NCBI GenBank assembly: GCA_964342465.1
Contig: CAYFFQ010000008.1
Span: 1-64,000 of the forward strand
Source: MGIIb-Q1 sp964342465
GTDB taxonomy: Archaea > Thermoplasmatota > Poseidoniia > Poseidoniales > Thalassarchaeaceae
Reading direction: 5' to 3'
DNA length: 64,000 nucleotides
Position 1 is the stretch's first letter. Each line of letters opens with the position of its first letter. Shown one piece after another: positions 16,989-26,491 of this stretch. The notes under the pieces are model-generated. The model ran no database searches and was not told the origin of the DNA. It worked only from the letters and a program-made list of their open reading frames with translations. The position numbers and the translations under genes are program-made.

Positions 16989-17963
16989 GTGGACCTATTG
17001 GTTGATGATGATTGTTTTAGCATGGTTGCGCCCCCCAAGGGGCGCAAGAGGCGGTCGGGAGTGATTGACGGAGAAATTTCGCAGGCGAAAAACGAGCGTC
17101 TGAAGAGACTTCTTCCGATGGGTCGAGGTGTCTGGGTCCCGATTGACCATGCGGTCTCAGACTGGCCGGTTGAGGGTTTGGATGACATCGCTGGGCTAGT
17201 CAATCAAGTGACTGCGAGAGGTGGTGCTGATGCGCTGGTTGCCCATCGCGGTCCCTTGACCACGCACCGCGGCGACTGTTCAGAGAAGTGGAGAGGCGGG
17301 TGGGTCTGCCATCTCTCAGTCTCCACCCGTCATGGCGGAGATGGGAGTGGATGGAAGCGCCTCGCCGGAGAGGCGAGGACGGCGGTGGAATCGGCTCTCT
17401 CCCGAGGAGCCGTGGCGGTAAGTGTGCAGGTCAATCTCGGCGACCCCGCCGAGAGCGAGATGTTGGTTGACATGGCGAAGGTCGCTGACGCCTGTCACGC
17501 TCTCGGCGTACCGCTACTCGGTATGGTCTATCCTCGCGGCCCCTCTCTTTCTGTCATGCAGGGCGATGACACCGGTGCGGTGGCCCATGCTGTCAGAATC
17601 GCTTGGGAACTCGGTTGTGATGTCGTCAAGGTGCCGTGGACCGGAGATTCCAACTCATTTCACAAGGTTACAGCCGCCGCCCCGATTCCAGTGCTCATCG
17701 CCGGTGGTGCGAATAGTGACGAATTCGGTTCGGTCATTCGCATGGTCAGAAAAGCGATGGCAGCGGGGGCGGCAGGAGTCTGCATGGGCAGACAGGTGTT
17801 CGCCTCCGACAATCCTTCTCAGAGGGTGCGGCAACTGGCCGAAGTCGTACATGGACTGCCTTGGGATGCCGATGGTCGATTCAAATTCGACCCGGATGAA
17901 GCAGATGCTTTGGATGACCTGTATGAATTGTTCGAGCAGAGGCTCGGTGATTCCGCCGACTAG
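16989..17963 (+). CDS. 2-amino-3,7-dideoxy-D-threo-hept-6-ulosonate (ADH) synthase, archaeal AroA'
   Basis: This 324-residue class I aldolase of the DhnA/FbaB family should make ADH from aspartate semialdehyde and 6-deoxy-5-ketofructose 1-phosphate, the first step of the archaeal route to aromatic amino acids. Diagnostic segments are PIDHAVSDWPVEGL near residue 51, LGMVYPRGPSL, the Schiff-base lysine in DVVKVPWTGDSNSF, LIAGGAN and CMGRQVFASDNP. It starts an operon with dehydroquinate synthase II, shikimate kinase and chorismate synthase. GTG 16989 is the longest start; ATG 17022 would remove 11 residues outside the fold. The gene ends 13 bases before the next start. Confidence 0.9.
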   Translation: MDLLVDDDCFSMVAPPKGRKRRSGVIDGEISQAKNERLKRLLPMGRGVWVPIDHAVSDWPVEGLDDIAGLVNQVTARGGADALVAHRGPLTTHRGDCSEKWRGGWVCHLSVSTRHGGDGSGWKRLAGEARTAVESALSRGAVAVSVQVNLGDPAESEMLVDMAKVADACHALGVPLLGMVYPRGPSLSVMQGDDTGAVAHAVRIAWELGCDVVKVPWTGDSNSFHKVTAAAPIPVLIAGGANSDEFGSVIRMVRKAMAAGAAGVCMGRQVFASDNPSQRVRQLAEVVHGLPWDADGRFKFDPDEADALDDLYELFEQRLGDSAD

Positions 17964-17976
17964 TGAGGGTGTCGGA

Positions 17977-19011
17977 ATGGAACTTTGGTTGCTCTACTCG
18001 GGAATGGGGGGTAAGCGTCCCGCTGATGCCGTCCTCGCGCAGGGGGATGTACCACCGGATTGGGCTGGTGAAGGGGGGATTCGCACCTACACCGTACGAG
18101 AGGGCTGTTTAACTGGACCACGCGGAGATGCGTGTGGAGTGTATCTCACCATCAGTGATGAATCCGAACAACTCAATGCCTTGCAGTATATCGGGATGGG
18201 GGAATGGGTCGTTGTCGAATGTGGTGATTGGAAAATGATACCCATCGAGAACATCGTCGCCGCTGCCCAATCCTCTGCGACCAAGGTGGCAGCGGTTATC
18301 ACGGAGCCGTCACAACTGCAGGGGGCAGCGTTTGCACTCGCCAGCGGTGTTGATGCTCTAGTCATTCCAGATGATGACGACCTCTGGGAAACTGCTGAGT
18401 TTCTTGCCGCGAAGAGGCTGTCAGATTCTAGTTCCTACAGCGAAACGTCAGCAATCGTCGTTCCCACATCCGTTGATGACTCACTCGAAGTCACCTCCGT
18501 CGAACCCAGCGGTCTAGGTGACAGAGTCTGCATCGACCTAGTGCAGATGCTCGAATTGGGGGAGGGGCTCCTCATCGGTTCATCAGCATCGATGCTGACG
18601 CTGGTTCACGGTGAGACATTGCCATCCGAGTTCGTTCAACCTCGGCCGTTCAGGGTGAATGCCGGCCCCGTGCATTCATATGTTCTCATGGGAGATGGCG
18701 ACACCAAATACCTCTCAGAACTGGAAGCCGGTGACGAGGTCTTGGTCGCTTCAGCTGACTCATGCAGGGTCGTCGCTGTCGGCCGATTGAAAATCGAATC
18801 AAGGCCGTTGCTTCTTGTGCGGCTGCAAGCCGACAGCGGCGAAACAGGACAGGTATTCCTGCAACAGGCAGAAACGGTTCGTCTTGTGTCAAACCTTGAA
18901 AAGCCAGTCTCCGTCACGTCCCTCAAGGAAGGGATGCGGATTCTCGGTTCCATCTGTGCTCAGGGTAGGCACCTAGGTCGGGCAATTACCAGTTCAGTGG
19001 AGGAGAGATGA
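17977..19011 (+). CDS. 3-dehydroquinate synthase II (archaeal AroB')
   Basis: This is a 344-residue enzyme that converts ADH to 3-dehydroquinate by NAD-dependent oxidative deamination and cyclisation. Family motifs are clear: IPIENIVAAAQ, GDRVCIDLVQMLELGEG, IGSSASMLTLVHGE, RPFRVNAGPVHSYV, KYLSELEAGDEVL, VGRLKIESRPLLLV and GRHLGRA. The reading frame is open upstream to 17422, but that part is an out-of-frame reading of ADH synthase, so the ATG at 17977 is the start. The stop overlaps the shikimate kinase ATG as ATGA. Confidence 0.93.
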   Translation: MELWLLYSGMGGKRPADAVLAQGDVPPDWAGEGGIRTYTVREGCLTGPRGDACGVYLTISDESEQLNALQYIGMGEWVVVECGDWKMIPIENIVAAAQSSATKVAAVITEPSQLQGAAFALASGVDALVIPDDDDLWETAEFLAAKRLSDSSSYSETSAIVVPTSVDDSLEVTSVEPSGLGDRVCIDLVQMLELGEGLLIGSSASMLTLVHGETLPSEFVQPRPFRVNAGPVHSYVLMGDGDTKYLSELEAGDEVLVASADSCRVVAVGRLKIESRPLLLVRLQADSGETGQVFLQQAETVRLVSNLEKPVSVTSLKEGMRILGSICAQGRHLGRAITSSVEER

Positions 19012-19868
19012 TGGGGGTCATAGGGTCCGGTGCAGCGCACGGTGGGGTTTCCTTCCTGCACGCACTCGGTGCTGGATATGGTTGCTCGGGTGGAATTTCC
19101 CTAACCACACGTGTCCGCCTTCGCGATGACAAGCCGAACAAGCCAGCCGATGACCCCAATGGAGTGCTTCCGGCAGTTGTCGAGGCGTGGCAGCAGGCCG
19201 GCTTTGAGAAGCCGGCCGAAGAACTGCATTGGCAGGCACGGAGCACTGTTCCAATCGGCCAAGGCCTGAAGAGTTCGGCCGCACTGGCAGTCGCTGCAGT
19301 CAGAGCGTTGGCCGAGGCTTCTGAAGTCGAGTTGGAGAACTCCGAGATAGTCGACATCGCCGCCGCAGCCCAGTTGGCTGCTGGAGTCTCACTCACCGGC
19401 AGTGTCGATGATGCTTGGGCGGCAGTTGAACCCGGCTGGAAAATTATCGACCCTCGGCTTCCAGCCGCTGAGGGTATTCTCATGGAGGGTGACCTTCCCA
19501 ACCCCGATGAGTGGAGCATTCTCATCATTCTCAGAGGAGAGAGGGACTTGCTTCCCGATGGACCACGCTTCGCTCAGGCCTCACCACAGTTCTCCAAGGC
19601 GATCGCCGCGATGGAACAGGGTGCATTGCTCGTGGCACTGACCGAGAACGGCAGAGCGGTTTCGACTGCACTTGGGGATGGACCCGGAAGAAGGGTGGCG
19701 AGTGACCTGCTCGTGTGGGGGGCGCGAGCGGCGGGAATCAGTGGTTCAGGTCCGGCAATCGTCGCTGTCGTGTCCAATTCCAATGAGATAACTCTCCGCA
19801 GAATCCGACAACTCGCAGAAGCGCGGGGATTGGAAGTAATTCAAGCCGATTTCTGGGTCGAAAATTGA
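19008..19868 (+). CDS. Archaeal shikimate kinase (GHMP superfamily)
   Basis: This 286-residue kinase belongs to the GHMP family that replaces bacterial AroK in archaea. Visible motifs are GSGAAHGGVSFLHALGAGYG at the N-terminus, the phosphate-binding loop PIGQGLKSSAAL at about 82-93, LTGSVDDAWAAVE, and the C-terminal AGISGSGPAIVAV loop. It phosphorylates shikimate at the 3-hydroxyl with ATP. The start overlaps the dehydroquinate synthase stop (ATGA) and its own stop overlaps the chorismate synthase start. The dehydratase, shikimate dehydrogenase and EPSP synthase of the pathway are not in the window. Confidence 0.93.
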   Translation: MMGVIGSGAAHGGVSFLHALGAGYGCSGGISLTTRVRLRDDKPNKPADDPNGVLPAVVEAWQQAGFEKPAEELHWQARSTVPIGQGLKSSAALAVAAVRALAEASEVELENSEIVDIAAAAQLAAGVSLTGSVDDAWAAVEPGWKIIDPRLPAAEGILMEGDLPNPDEWSILIILRGERDLLPDGPRFAQASPQFSKAIAAMEQGALLVALTENGRAVSTALGDGPGRRVASDLLVWGARAAGISGSGPAIVAVVSNSNEITLRRIRQLAEARGLEVIQADFWVEN

Positions 19869-20953
19869 GGGTGGTGCCACCTCTGTTCACAAGACTTGGT
19901 GAGCGTCTCTCGGTGACTCTCTTCGGTGAGAGTCATGGTCCCGTCGTCGGAGCATTGGTCGAGGGTGTGCCGGCTGGTATTGAGGTGGATGCGGAGCGGT
20001 TGAGGGCGGACCTATCTGCTCGCCGGCCGGGTGGAGAGTTCGCCTCCAAGCGAAGAGAGGATGATGAATGTCATCTACTGAGTGGCGTGAATGACGGACG
20101 TACCACCGCTGCTCCAATTCTTCTCCTCGTCGTCAACAAAGATGCGCGAGGGAGAGACTACTCCTTTCTCCCTGACCTGCCGCGGCCGGGTCATGCCGAC
20201 CTGCCGGAGATGGCGAGGACGGGCGGCCATTCGGATCTGCGAGGCGGCGGTATCAACAGCGCACGTCTGACAGTCGGCTTGGTCGCCGCTGCCAGCATCA
20301 CGAGACCGATTCTCGATGACTCTCAGATGGAAATAGAAGCGCATGTCCACTCCATCGGAGAGATCACATCCAAGCCGATTGAACACCTCTCATCAGGGTC
20401 GGGAGACCTGTGGGAGATGACCCGATGCCGTGATGAGGCGGCGGCTGCCGAGATGGTGGAACTACTGCGTCGTCTGCGCGGTGAGGGCGACTCAATCGGC
20501 AGTTCCGTGGAACTGCGGATAAGCGGGTTGCCACTCGGTTTCGGTCAGCCGTGGTTCGATGGATTGGAGCCGGTACTGGCCTCTGCCTTGATGGCGATTC
20601 CAGGCGCCCGCGCCGTCGAGTTTGGCCGAGGATTCGAGGCCAGCAAGATGCGCGGCAGCGAGCACAACGACGGATGGCAACTGAGTGAGGGGGGGATAAC
20701 TCCCACAGGAATCAGACCTGACGGCTCGCTCGGCGGCATGGCGACTTCTGCAGACCTCTTCGTGAAGGTCCATTTCAAACCACCGAGCAGTATCGCAAGA
20801 GACCAGAAAACCCTCAATATCAAGAGCATGACCAGCGACAGTCTGATGGTCAAGGGGAGGCACGACCCTGTCATCGGCCCACGTGCGGTTTCCGTGGTGG
20901 AAGCGACTGCCAGACTTGTCATCAGCGACCTTGCATTGAGGAGTTGTGAGTGA
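19865..20953 (+). CDS. aroC: Chorismate synthase
   Basis: This 362-residue flavoenzyme converts EPSP to chorismate. Characteristic segments are LSVTLFGESHGPVVGALVEG, ARRPGGEFASKRREDD, SGVNDGRTTAAPI, RPGHADLPEM, GHSDLRGGGINSARLT, GDSIGSSVEL, GRGFEASKMRGSEHND and RHDPVIGPRAVSVVEA. It probably starts at the TTG at 19865, overlapping the kinase stop, although GTG codons at 19871 and 19874 are alternatives. Its stop is joined to a repeat-encoded small ORF (TGATG) that leads on to aspartate kinase. Confidence 0.95.
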   Translation: MRVVPPLFTRLGERLSVTLFGESHGPVVGALVEGVPAGIEVDAERLRADLSARRPGGEFASKRREDDECHLLSGVNDGRTTAAPILLLVVNKDARGRDYSFLPDLPRPGHADLPEMARTGGHSDLRGGGINSARLTVGLVAAASITRPILDDSQMEIEAHVHSIGEITSKPIEHLSSGSGDLWEMTRCRDEAAAAEMVELLRRLRGEGDSIGSSVELRISGLPLGFGQPWFDGLEPVLASALMAIPGARAVEFGRGFEASKMRGSEHNDGWQLSEGGITPTGIRPDGSLGGMATSADLFVKVHFKPPSSIARDQKTLNIKSMTSDSLMVKGRHDPVIGPRAVSVVEATARLVISDLALRSCE

Positions 20954-21180
20954 TGAGTTCACCGGCTACGCTATTCACACATCCATGCGGAGAAGACCTC
21001 GGTAGGGGGCAGGTGGAAGAGGCGACATCATCCTTCGGACTACTATTCACACTACCATGCGGAGAAGACCTCGGTAGGGGGCAGGTGGAAGAGGCGACAT
21101 CATCCTTCGGACTACTATTCACACTACCATGTGGAGAAGACCATTTGTTCGGACACCGCGGTCACGGGGTGGTTGAGTGA
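20953..21180 (+). CDS. Putative 24-residue-repeat small protein between aroC and aspartate kinase
   Basis: This 75-codon ORF starts at an ATG sharing one base with the aroC stop (TGATG) and ends in a TGA that overlaps the GTG start of aspartate kinase (GTGA). Almost all of it is encoded by the 72-bp array, giving a unit with FTLPCGEDLGRGQVEEATSS. No family is recognised. The exact fit at both ends suggests either a translated relay that couples aroC to lysC translation or a real small protein. Chance absence of stops in three near-identical copies is the simpler alternative. Confidence 0.35.
   Translation: MSSPATLFTHPCGEDLGRGQVEEATSSFGLLFTLPCGEDLGRGQVEEATSSFGLLFTLPCGEDHLFGHRGHGVVE
20971..21135. 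repeat. 72-bp tandem repeat, 2.3 copies
   Basis: Units beginning ctattcacac start at 20971, 21043 and 21115. The copies are nearly identical (atccatgcgg, taccatgcgg, taccatgtgg at the same place). The period equals 24 codons, so changes in copy number would keep frame. The sequence is unrelated to the 72-bp array at 1738. Confidence 0.96.
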
Positions 21181-22520
21181 AGGATGTGCAGGTCTTCAAA
21201 TTCGGTGGCTCCTGCCTCAAGGAGATTCATGACATCGAAGCGATTGTCCAGCGCGTTTCAGAAGTGGAAAGCGGGAGTTGTATCGTGGTAGTCTCAGCAT
21301 TGAGCGGAGTGACGGATAGGATTCTACAACGATTGCAGGACAATTCCTCTGATTCGGTCAGAGCATTCGTCGCATCTATCGAGATGGCACATCTCGAGAT
21401 TTCTCCCACTCTCGTCAACGGCCCCTTCACGGAAAAATTTCAGCAAGCCGTCACCATGTTCCGGCAGGCGCTGAACCATCACGCTGACAACCCGGAGGAC
21501 GAATGGCATCAAACCAGTGCATTGGTTTCAGGTGAGAGGATGAGCAGTGTAGCCATCTCAGCCCTCCTCGCTGACCACGGCCTCTCAACCGCTCCTGCTT
21601 GGGCTGAAGACATTGGAATCACCATTCACATTTCTAGAGGTGAGGCAGTGATAGACCTCGAAGCGACAAGAGAAAAACTGAACCTACCGGATGTGGATGT
21701 GCCGGTGGTCACAGGTTGGTATGGAGTGATGGACGGGGGGGTCACTCTTCTCGCCCGTGGTGGGTCTGACCTGACGGCCACTGCACTCGCTGCCGTTCTG
21801 AGAGCAGGAGCGGTGACCATCTGGAGGGATGTGGCGGGGGTGCTGGCTCTCGCCCCCCGTTGGTCACTCCCATCCCGCAACCTACCCTACCTGTCATACA
21901 CCGAAGCGAGCGAGTTGGCTCTGTTCAGTGAACCGATGTTGCACCCGTTTGCAGTCGAACCTCTCAGAGAGATAGGGATTCCTCTCTTCCTAAAGCCTCT
22001 TCACGATGTCAACAGTTCTGGAACCTCCATCGGGCCGAAAGTCAAGACTGAAAGGACTGATGTGCGGGCTGTGGGGTGTCTCCCGCACCTGACTGCATTG
22101 ACCGTTCGCCTCTCCGGTGTCATGTCGGTGGCGAAGGTCGTATCTGATGTGACGACGGTATTGGAGCGGGCAAGAATCAGAATCTGGTCCCTGCGGGCTC
22201 GGCCTTCCGAAGCGCGCTTCATCGTTTCCGAGCGGTTCGCCACGCGGGCGCAACGACTTCTCTCCGAGTGTCCCGGTCTGCCGACGCCGAACCGCGGCGA
22301 CTCGATGGCGATTCTCTGTCTGGTCGGAGAAGCCATCGGAACAAGCCCAGAATTGAGGAGACGAATAGACTCCTTCGCCTCTGCCTCTGGTCTGCACCTG
22401 AGTCGCTTGGATGAGGGTCAGAGAGACCATGCTATTCACTACACCATCAGGGATGATGAGGTTCACAGGGCATTGAGAATACTTGCTGAGGAACTCAACC
22501 TCCTTGACATTCTGCCATAG
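21177..22520 (+). CDS. lysC: Aspartate kinase
   Basis: This is a 447-residue aspartokinase. The nucleotide-binding start KFGGSCLK is at residues 8-15, followed by VVVSALSGVTDRIL, LVSGERMSSVAISALL, VVTGWYGVMDGGVTLLARGG, SDLTATALAAVL and IWRDVAGVL. Two C-terminal ACT-like regulatory segments follow from about residue 300 (TALTVRLSGVMSVAKVVSDV). It makes aspartyl phosphate, which leads to aspartate semialdehyde. In this lineage that is also a substrate of ADH synthase encoded at the head of the same operon, which explains its position. The GTG start overlaps the stop of the repeat ORF. Confidence 0.93.
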   Translation: MKDVQVFKFGGSCLKEIHDIEAIVQRVSEVESGSCIVVVSALSGVTDRILQRLQDNSSDSVRAFVASIEMAHLEISPTLVNGPFTEKFQQAVTMFRQALNHHADNPEDEWHQTSALVSGERMSSVAISALLADHGLSTAPAWAEDIGITIHISRGEAVIDLEATREKLNLPDVDVPVVTGWYGVMDGGVTLLARGGSDLTATALAAVLRAGAVTIWRDVAGVLALAPRWSLPSRNLPYLSYTEASELALFSEPMLHPFAVEPLREIGIPLFLKPLHDVNSSGTSIGPKVKTERTDVRAVGCLPHLTALTVRLSGVMSVAKVVSDVTTVLERARIRIWSLRARPSEARFIVSERFATRAQRLLSECPGLPTPNRGDSMAILCLVGEAIGTSPELRRRIDSFASASGLHLSRLDEGQRDHAIHYTIRDDEVHRALRILAEELNLLDILP

Positions 22521-22673
22521 TGTCGAAGTAAGAACACAGTCAGTGAATGTAGGTGAATCACAGACAATAACTAGAGTTTGAACTAGATTGGTGTTAGAAT
22601 ACCGCCTCGGTGAATGAAGACTCCGCATCGCTGCTTCTTGGGGAAAAGGTTCCCACGCTCTTCCTTTTCCGGA

Positions 22674-23045
22674 TGTGAAAAGACCTCACGGCGAGGGTAG
22701 ATGGAGAAAATGGTCGCCACACCAGTGGCTCAAGGGTGTGAAAAGACCCTCACAGCGATGGTAGATGGAGAAAATGGTCTCCACACCAGTGACTCAAGGG
22801 TGTGAAAAGACCTCACGGCGAGGGTAGATGGAGAAAATGGTCGCCACACCAGTGACTCAAGGCTGTGAAAAGACCCTCACAGCGAGGGTAGATGGGGGAA
22901 ATGGTCGCCACACCAGTGGCTCAAGGGTGTGAAAAGACCCTCACAGCGATGGTAGATGGGAAAATGGTCGCCACACCAGTGGCTCAATGGTGTGAAAAGA
23001 CCCTCACAGCGAGGGTAGATGGGGGAAATGGTCGCCACACAGTCC
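22674..23045. repeat. 63/64-bp tandem repeat, 6 copies
   Basis: Copies begin tgtgaaaaga at 22674, 22737, 22801, 22864, 22928 and 22991. Unit lengths are 63 or 64 bp depending on acctcac or accctcac and on a one-base change in the gatggagaaaatgg segment. Two variant types (cggcgaggg, cagcgaggg or cagcgatgg) are interspersed. The array lies in the 558-bp space between the convergent aspartate kinase and membrane-protein genes. The spacing is not a constant multiple of three, unlike the intra-operon arrays. Confidence 0.96.
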
Positions 23046-23078
23046 TTCTCTCTAAGACGGAAATGGGGGGAGCGAAGC

Positions 23079-23996
23079 TCAGTCGGCTGAGCCGCCCTCT
23101 CTTATCTTCTGATAACGGGCGGGAAGGTCGGCAATGAATACAGCGGCAACCAGCAGGAAGACTATCATCGTGCCGAGAGCGACACCGTAGACGCTCTCCA
23201 ACTCGACGCTCTCCTCAAGTCGCAGGGCGCTGACCTCCGAGAAGAGGCCGACTATACCCGAAATTACATCCTTGAACAGGAGTGTGACTATCGCAACTCC
23301 GCCAGCGATAGCTGGAGTGATGACGAGGCTGATGTGGTACTTTGTCAGCACTTTGCGTACATTCATCACATAGACTTCTCCAGTGCGGATGCTGGTGTCT
23401 AGCATCGAGAATCTGATAACGCCGTTGGTCAGTTCGATGTACATGACTAGCAGAACGGCGTATGCGACGAGGGCAATCTTCTGAAGCAGGTCATCGTTGA
23501 AAGAGAGCCATTCGAAACTCACCTTGCTGGCGGCAAAGCGGAACGAGACGATGACGAACAGCACATACGAGGCGAGCAGAAGCCTCGAATCTCTGGTGAT
23601 GATGCCCACAAACCCACAACCGAGTCCGGCGACGACGATGAGCAGGTGAATAACAAGCCCTAGAACCTCGACTCCGATGGTGTCACCGAACCAAAACCAA
23701 GCGGTGCCAGAGACAGGAGTCACTATGTAGGTCAGAACAGCGAGCAGAACCATCACGATTCCCGAGAAGATTTGCAGATGTTGAACCATCTTGTCAGCAG
23801 GGAGGAACTTCATTCTCGGAACCAGTGGTCCTCCGAACAGGCTCTCCACGAAGGTGGGGATGTGGACTTCGGGAACGGCATCATCAGGAATATCGCTTGA
23901 ACCCTTCATCTTGGCAGCAAGTGCCTTGCGACTTGGGGCTGAGGAGCGCACGGTCTTCCCATCATAGAGATGGCTGGTATCCTTGCTCTGAGCCAT
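23079..23996 (-). CDS. Polytopic membrane protein of the DUF58-MoxR cluster
   Basis: This 305-residue protein has a soluble N-terminus of about 60 residues and about seven predicted spans (for example IFSGIVMVLLAVLTYIV, LGLVIHLLIVVAGLGCGFVG, IALVAYAVLLVMYIE, and a last one near 275-295). The family is not recognised. It is the last gene of a minus-strand operon (DUF4350, MoxR, DUF58, this protein), 12 bases after DUF58. The cluster suggests it is the membrane part of a MoxR-dependent assembly or stress system. Confidence 0.75.
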   Translation of the reverse strand: MAQSKDTSHLYDGKTVRSSAPSRKALAAKMKGSSDIPDDAVPEVHIPTFVESLFGGPLVPRMKFLPADKMVQHLQIFSGIVMVLLAVLTYIVTPVSGTAWFWFGDTIGVEVLGLVIHLLIVVAGLGCGFVGIITRDSRLLLASYVLFVIVSFRFAASKVSFEWLSFNDDLLQKIALVAYAVLLVMYIELTNGVIRFSMLDTSIRTGEVYVMNVRKVLTKYHISLVITPAIAGGVAIVTLLFKDVISGIVGLFSEVSALRLEESVELESVYGVALGTMIVFLLVAAVFIADLPARYQKIREGGSAD

Positions 23997-24008
23997 TCCA
24001 TTCCCTCT

Positions 24009-25328
24009 TCAAAATCCTCTTGCCCCTGCCAAGGCGGTAGCCAACAGCATGTCGGGTTCCCAATCCATGACGAATGCACCCAAACCTCTCAGTTCACTGA
24101 TGAGAATGTCGCGCTCGGTCTTCAGAACCTCATAGCCGGTGCGGTCCAATCGGCGAGCATCGAACTCGAACTCAAGGCTTGACGGTGAGAGGATAGTGGT
24201 GTCGAAATCGCGGGCGCGCAGGTCGCGTACTGCATTCACTATGGTGGGGTCGTTCTCGAGACAGGAGAGGATGATTATCGGGCTACCCTTGTTGATGTGG
24301 GGGAGAATACGGTTGGTCACCACCTGTAGGGGGGTCGAGCCGCGCGCCATCGCTCCTGCCAACTTCGTCAGAATCACATACAGTTGCTTCTTACCGGTGT
24401 CCCGGTCAACGGAAAGAATCTCATCTGAATATGCGACAAGGCCAACAGAGTCTCGGCGAGAGAGGAAGAAAGAGGCGAGAGAGGCTGCAGCGCGGGTGCC
24501 GTAGACCAGAGAGTTGCGACTGACCGGGCCGGTTTCTGAGACGGCTCGACTGTCAAGAATAAGGATGATGTCGCTGACCGCATCCCGCTCTCTCTCATTG
24601 ACCATCAACTTGCCTGTGCGCGCGTATGCTGACCAGTTGATGGACTTCATTGGGTCTCCAGCGATGTACTCTCGCAGGTTGTAGAACTCTGAACCGGGTC
24701 CTGGTTGGCGGATATTGACAGCACCTGTGAATATCTTTGGGACCTTGCTCTTCACAAAGGCATCTTTCAGGTCTTCCGTCTTGGGGAAGACGAGGAAGTC
24801 GTCATAGACATGAATCTCCTTCTCCTTGTGGAAGAGGCCGAAAGAGTCCTGAATGCGGATACATACTGGCCCGACTGTGTAGAATCCACGCAGCGGGCAC
24901 TCGACCGTGTATTCGATGACGGTTTCTCTACGCGGACCGAGTTCCATCAGAATGTAATTCGCACCCTGCTTTATCCGCATCACTTCTGGAAGCGAATCAC
25001 GCACCTCGAGAACCTTGGAGAGAGGGGACATGTTCTGTATCTTCAAGGTGACATCAACTGTGCCATCTTCGAAGACTCTCGCTGCACTGAGTTTTCGCAT
25101 CGCTTCCAAGCGACTGAGTGAAGCCCCCGCTTCCTCGTCGGTCCGCTCTTCCAATCTGCGTCCACTCGCTGCGACATCAGCGTGGGCTGCGCGGAGTGCA
25201 GCCCAAGTCAGAAATGACAACAACACCACGGCTACCGTGACCAATTGGTGATTACGGAGGGTCAGCCCGAGCAGATAGAGCGCTATCGCCATGCTTCCGA
25301 ACATGGCGGATTTTCGGCTCCATGCCAT
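24009..25328 (-). CDS. DUF58 domain protein
   Basis: This 439-residue protein has two N-terminal membrane spans, an extracytoplasmic or linker region with a CARDB-like beta domain (VDVTLKIQNMSPLSKVLEV), and a DUF58 core. The core holds the signature GSEFYNLREYIAGDPMKSIN followed by WSAYARTGKLMVNE and a von Willebrand A-like region with DIILILDSRAVSET. DUF58 proteins almost always accompany MoxR ATPases, as here with 46 bases between the genes. The pair is thought to act as chaperone and client adaptor in metal insertion or envelope assembly; the client here is unknown. Confidence 0.9.
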   Translation of the reverse strand: MAWSRKSAMFGSMAIALYLLGLTLRNHQLVTVAVVLLSFLTWAALRAAHADVAASGRRLEERTDEEAGASLSRLEAMRKLSAARVFEDGTVDVTLKIQNMSPLSKVLEVRDSLPEVMRIKQGANYILMELGPRRETVIEYTVECPLRGFYTVGPVCIRIQDSFGLFHKEKEIHVYDDFLVFPKTEDLKDAFVKSKVPKIFTGAVNIRQPGPGSEFYNLREYIAGDPMKSINWSAYARTGKLMVNERERDAVSDIILILDSRAVSETGPVSRNSLVYGTRAAASLASFFLSRRDSVGLVAYSDEILSVDRDTGKKQLYVILTKLAGAMARGSTPLQVVTNRILPHINKGSPIIILSCLENDPTIVNAVRDLRARDFDTTILSPSSLEFEFDARRLDRTGYEVLKTERDILISELRGLGAFVMDWEPDMLLATALAGARGF

Positions 25329-25374
25329 TCAGACTTCACCTCCCCTCCAACATTGAATGAGCCGATAGAACAAC

Positions 25375-26463
<1,089 letters not shown>

Positions 26464-26491
26464 ATTCTCATCTCTCCATTTCGGTTCTCAA

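Noticed and set aside
17422..17976. N-terminal extension of dehydroquinate synthase II
   Set aside because: The frame is open but overlaps ADH synthase in another frame and its peptide has no family resemblance; the enzyme starts at 17977.
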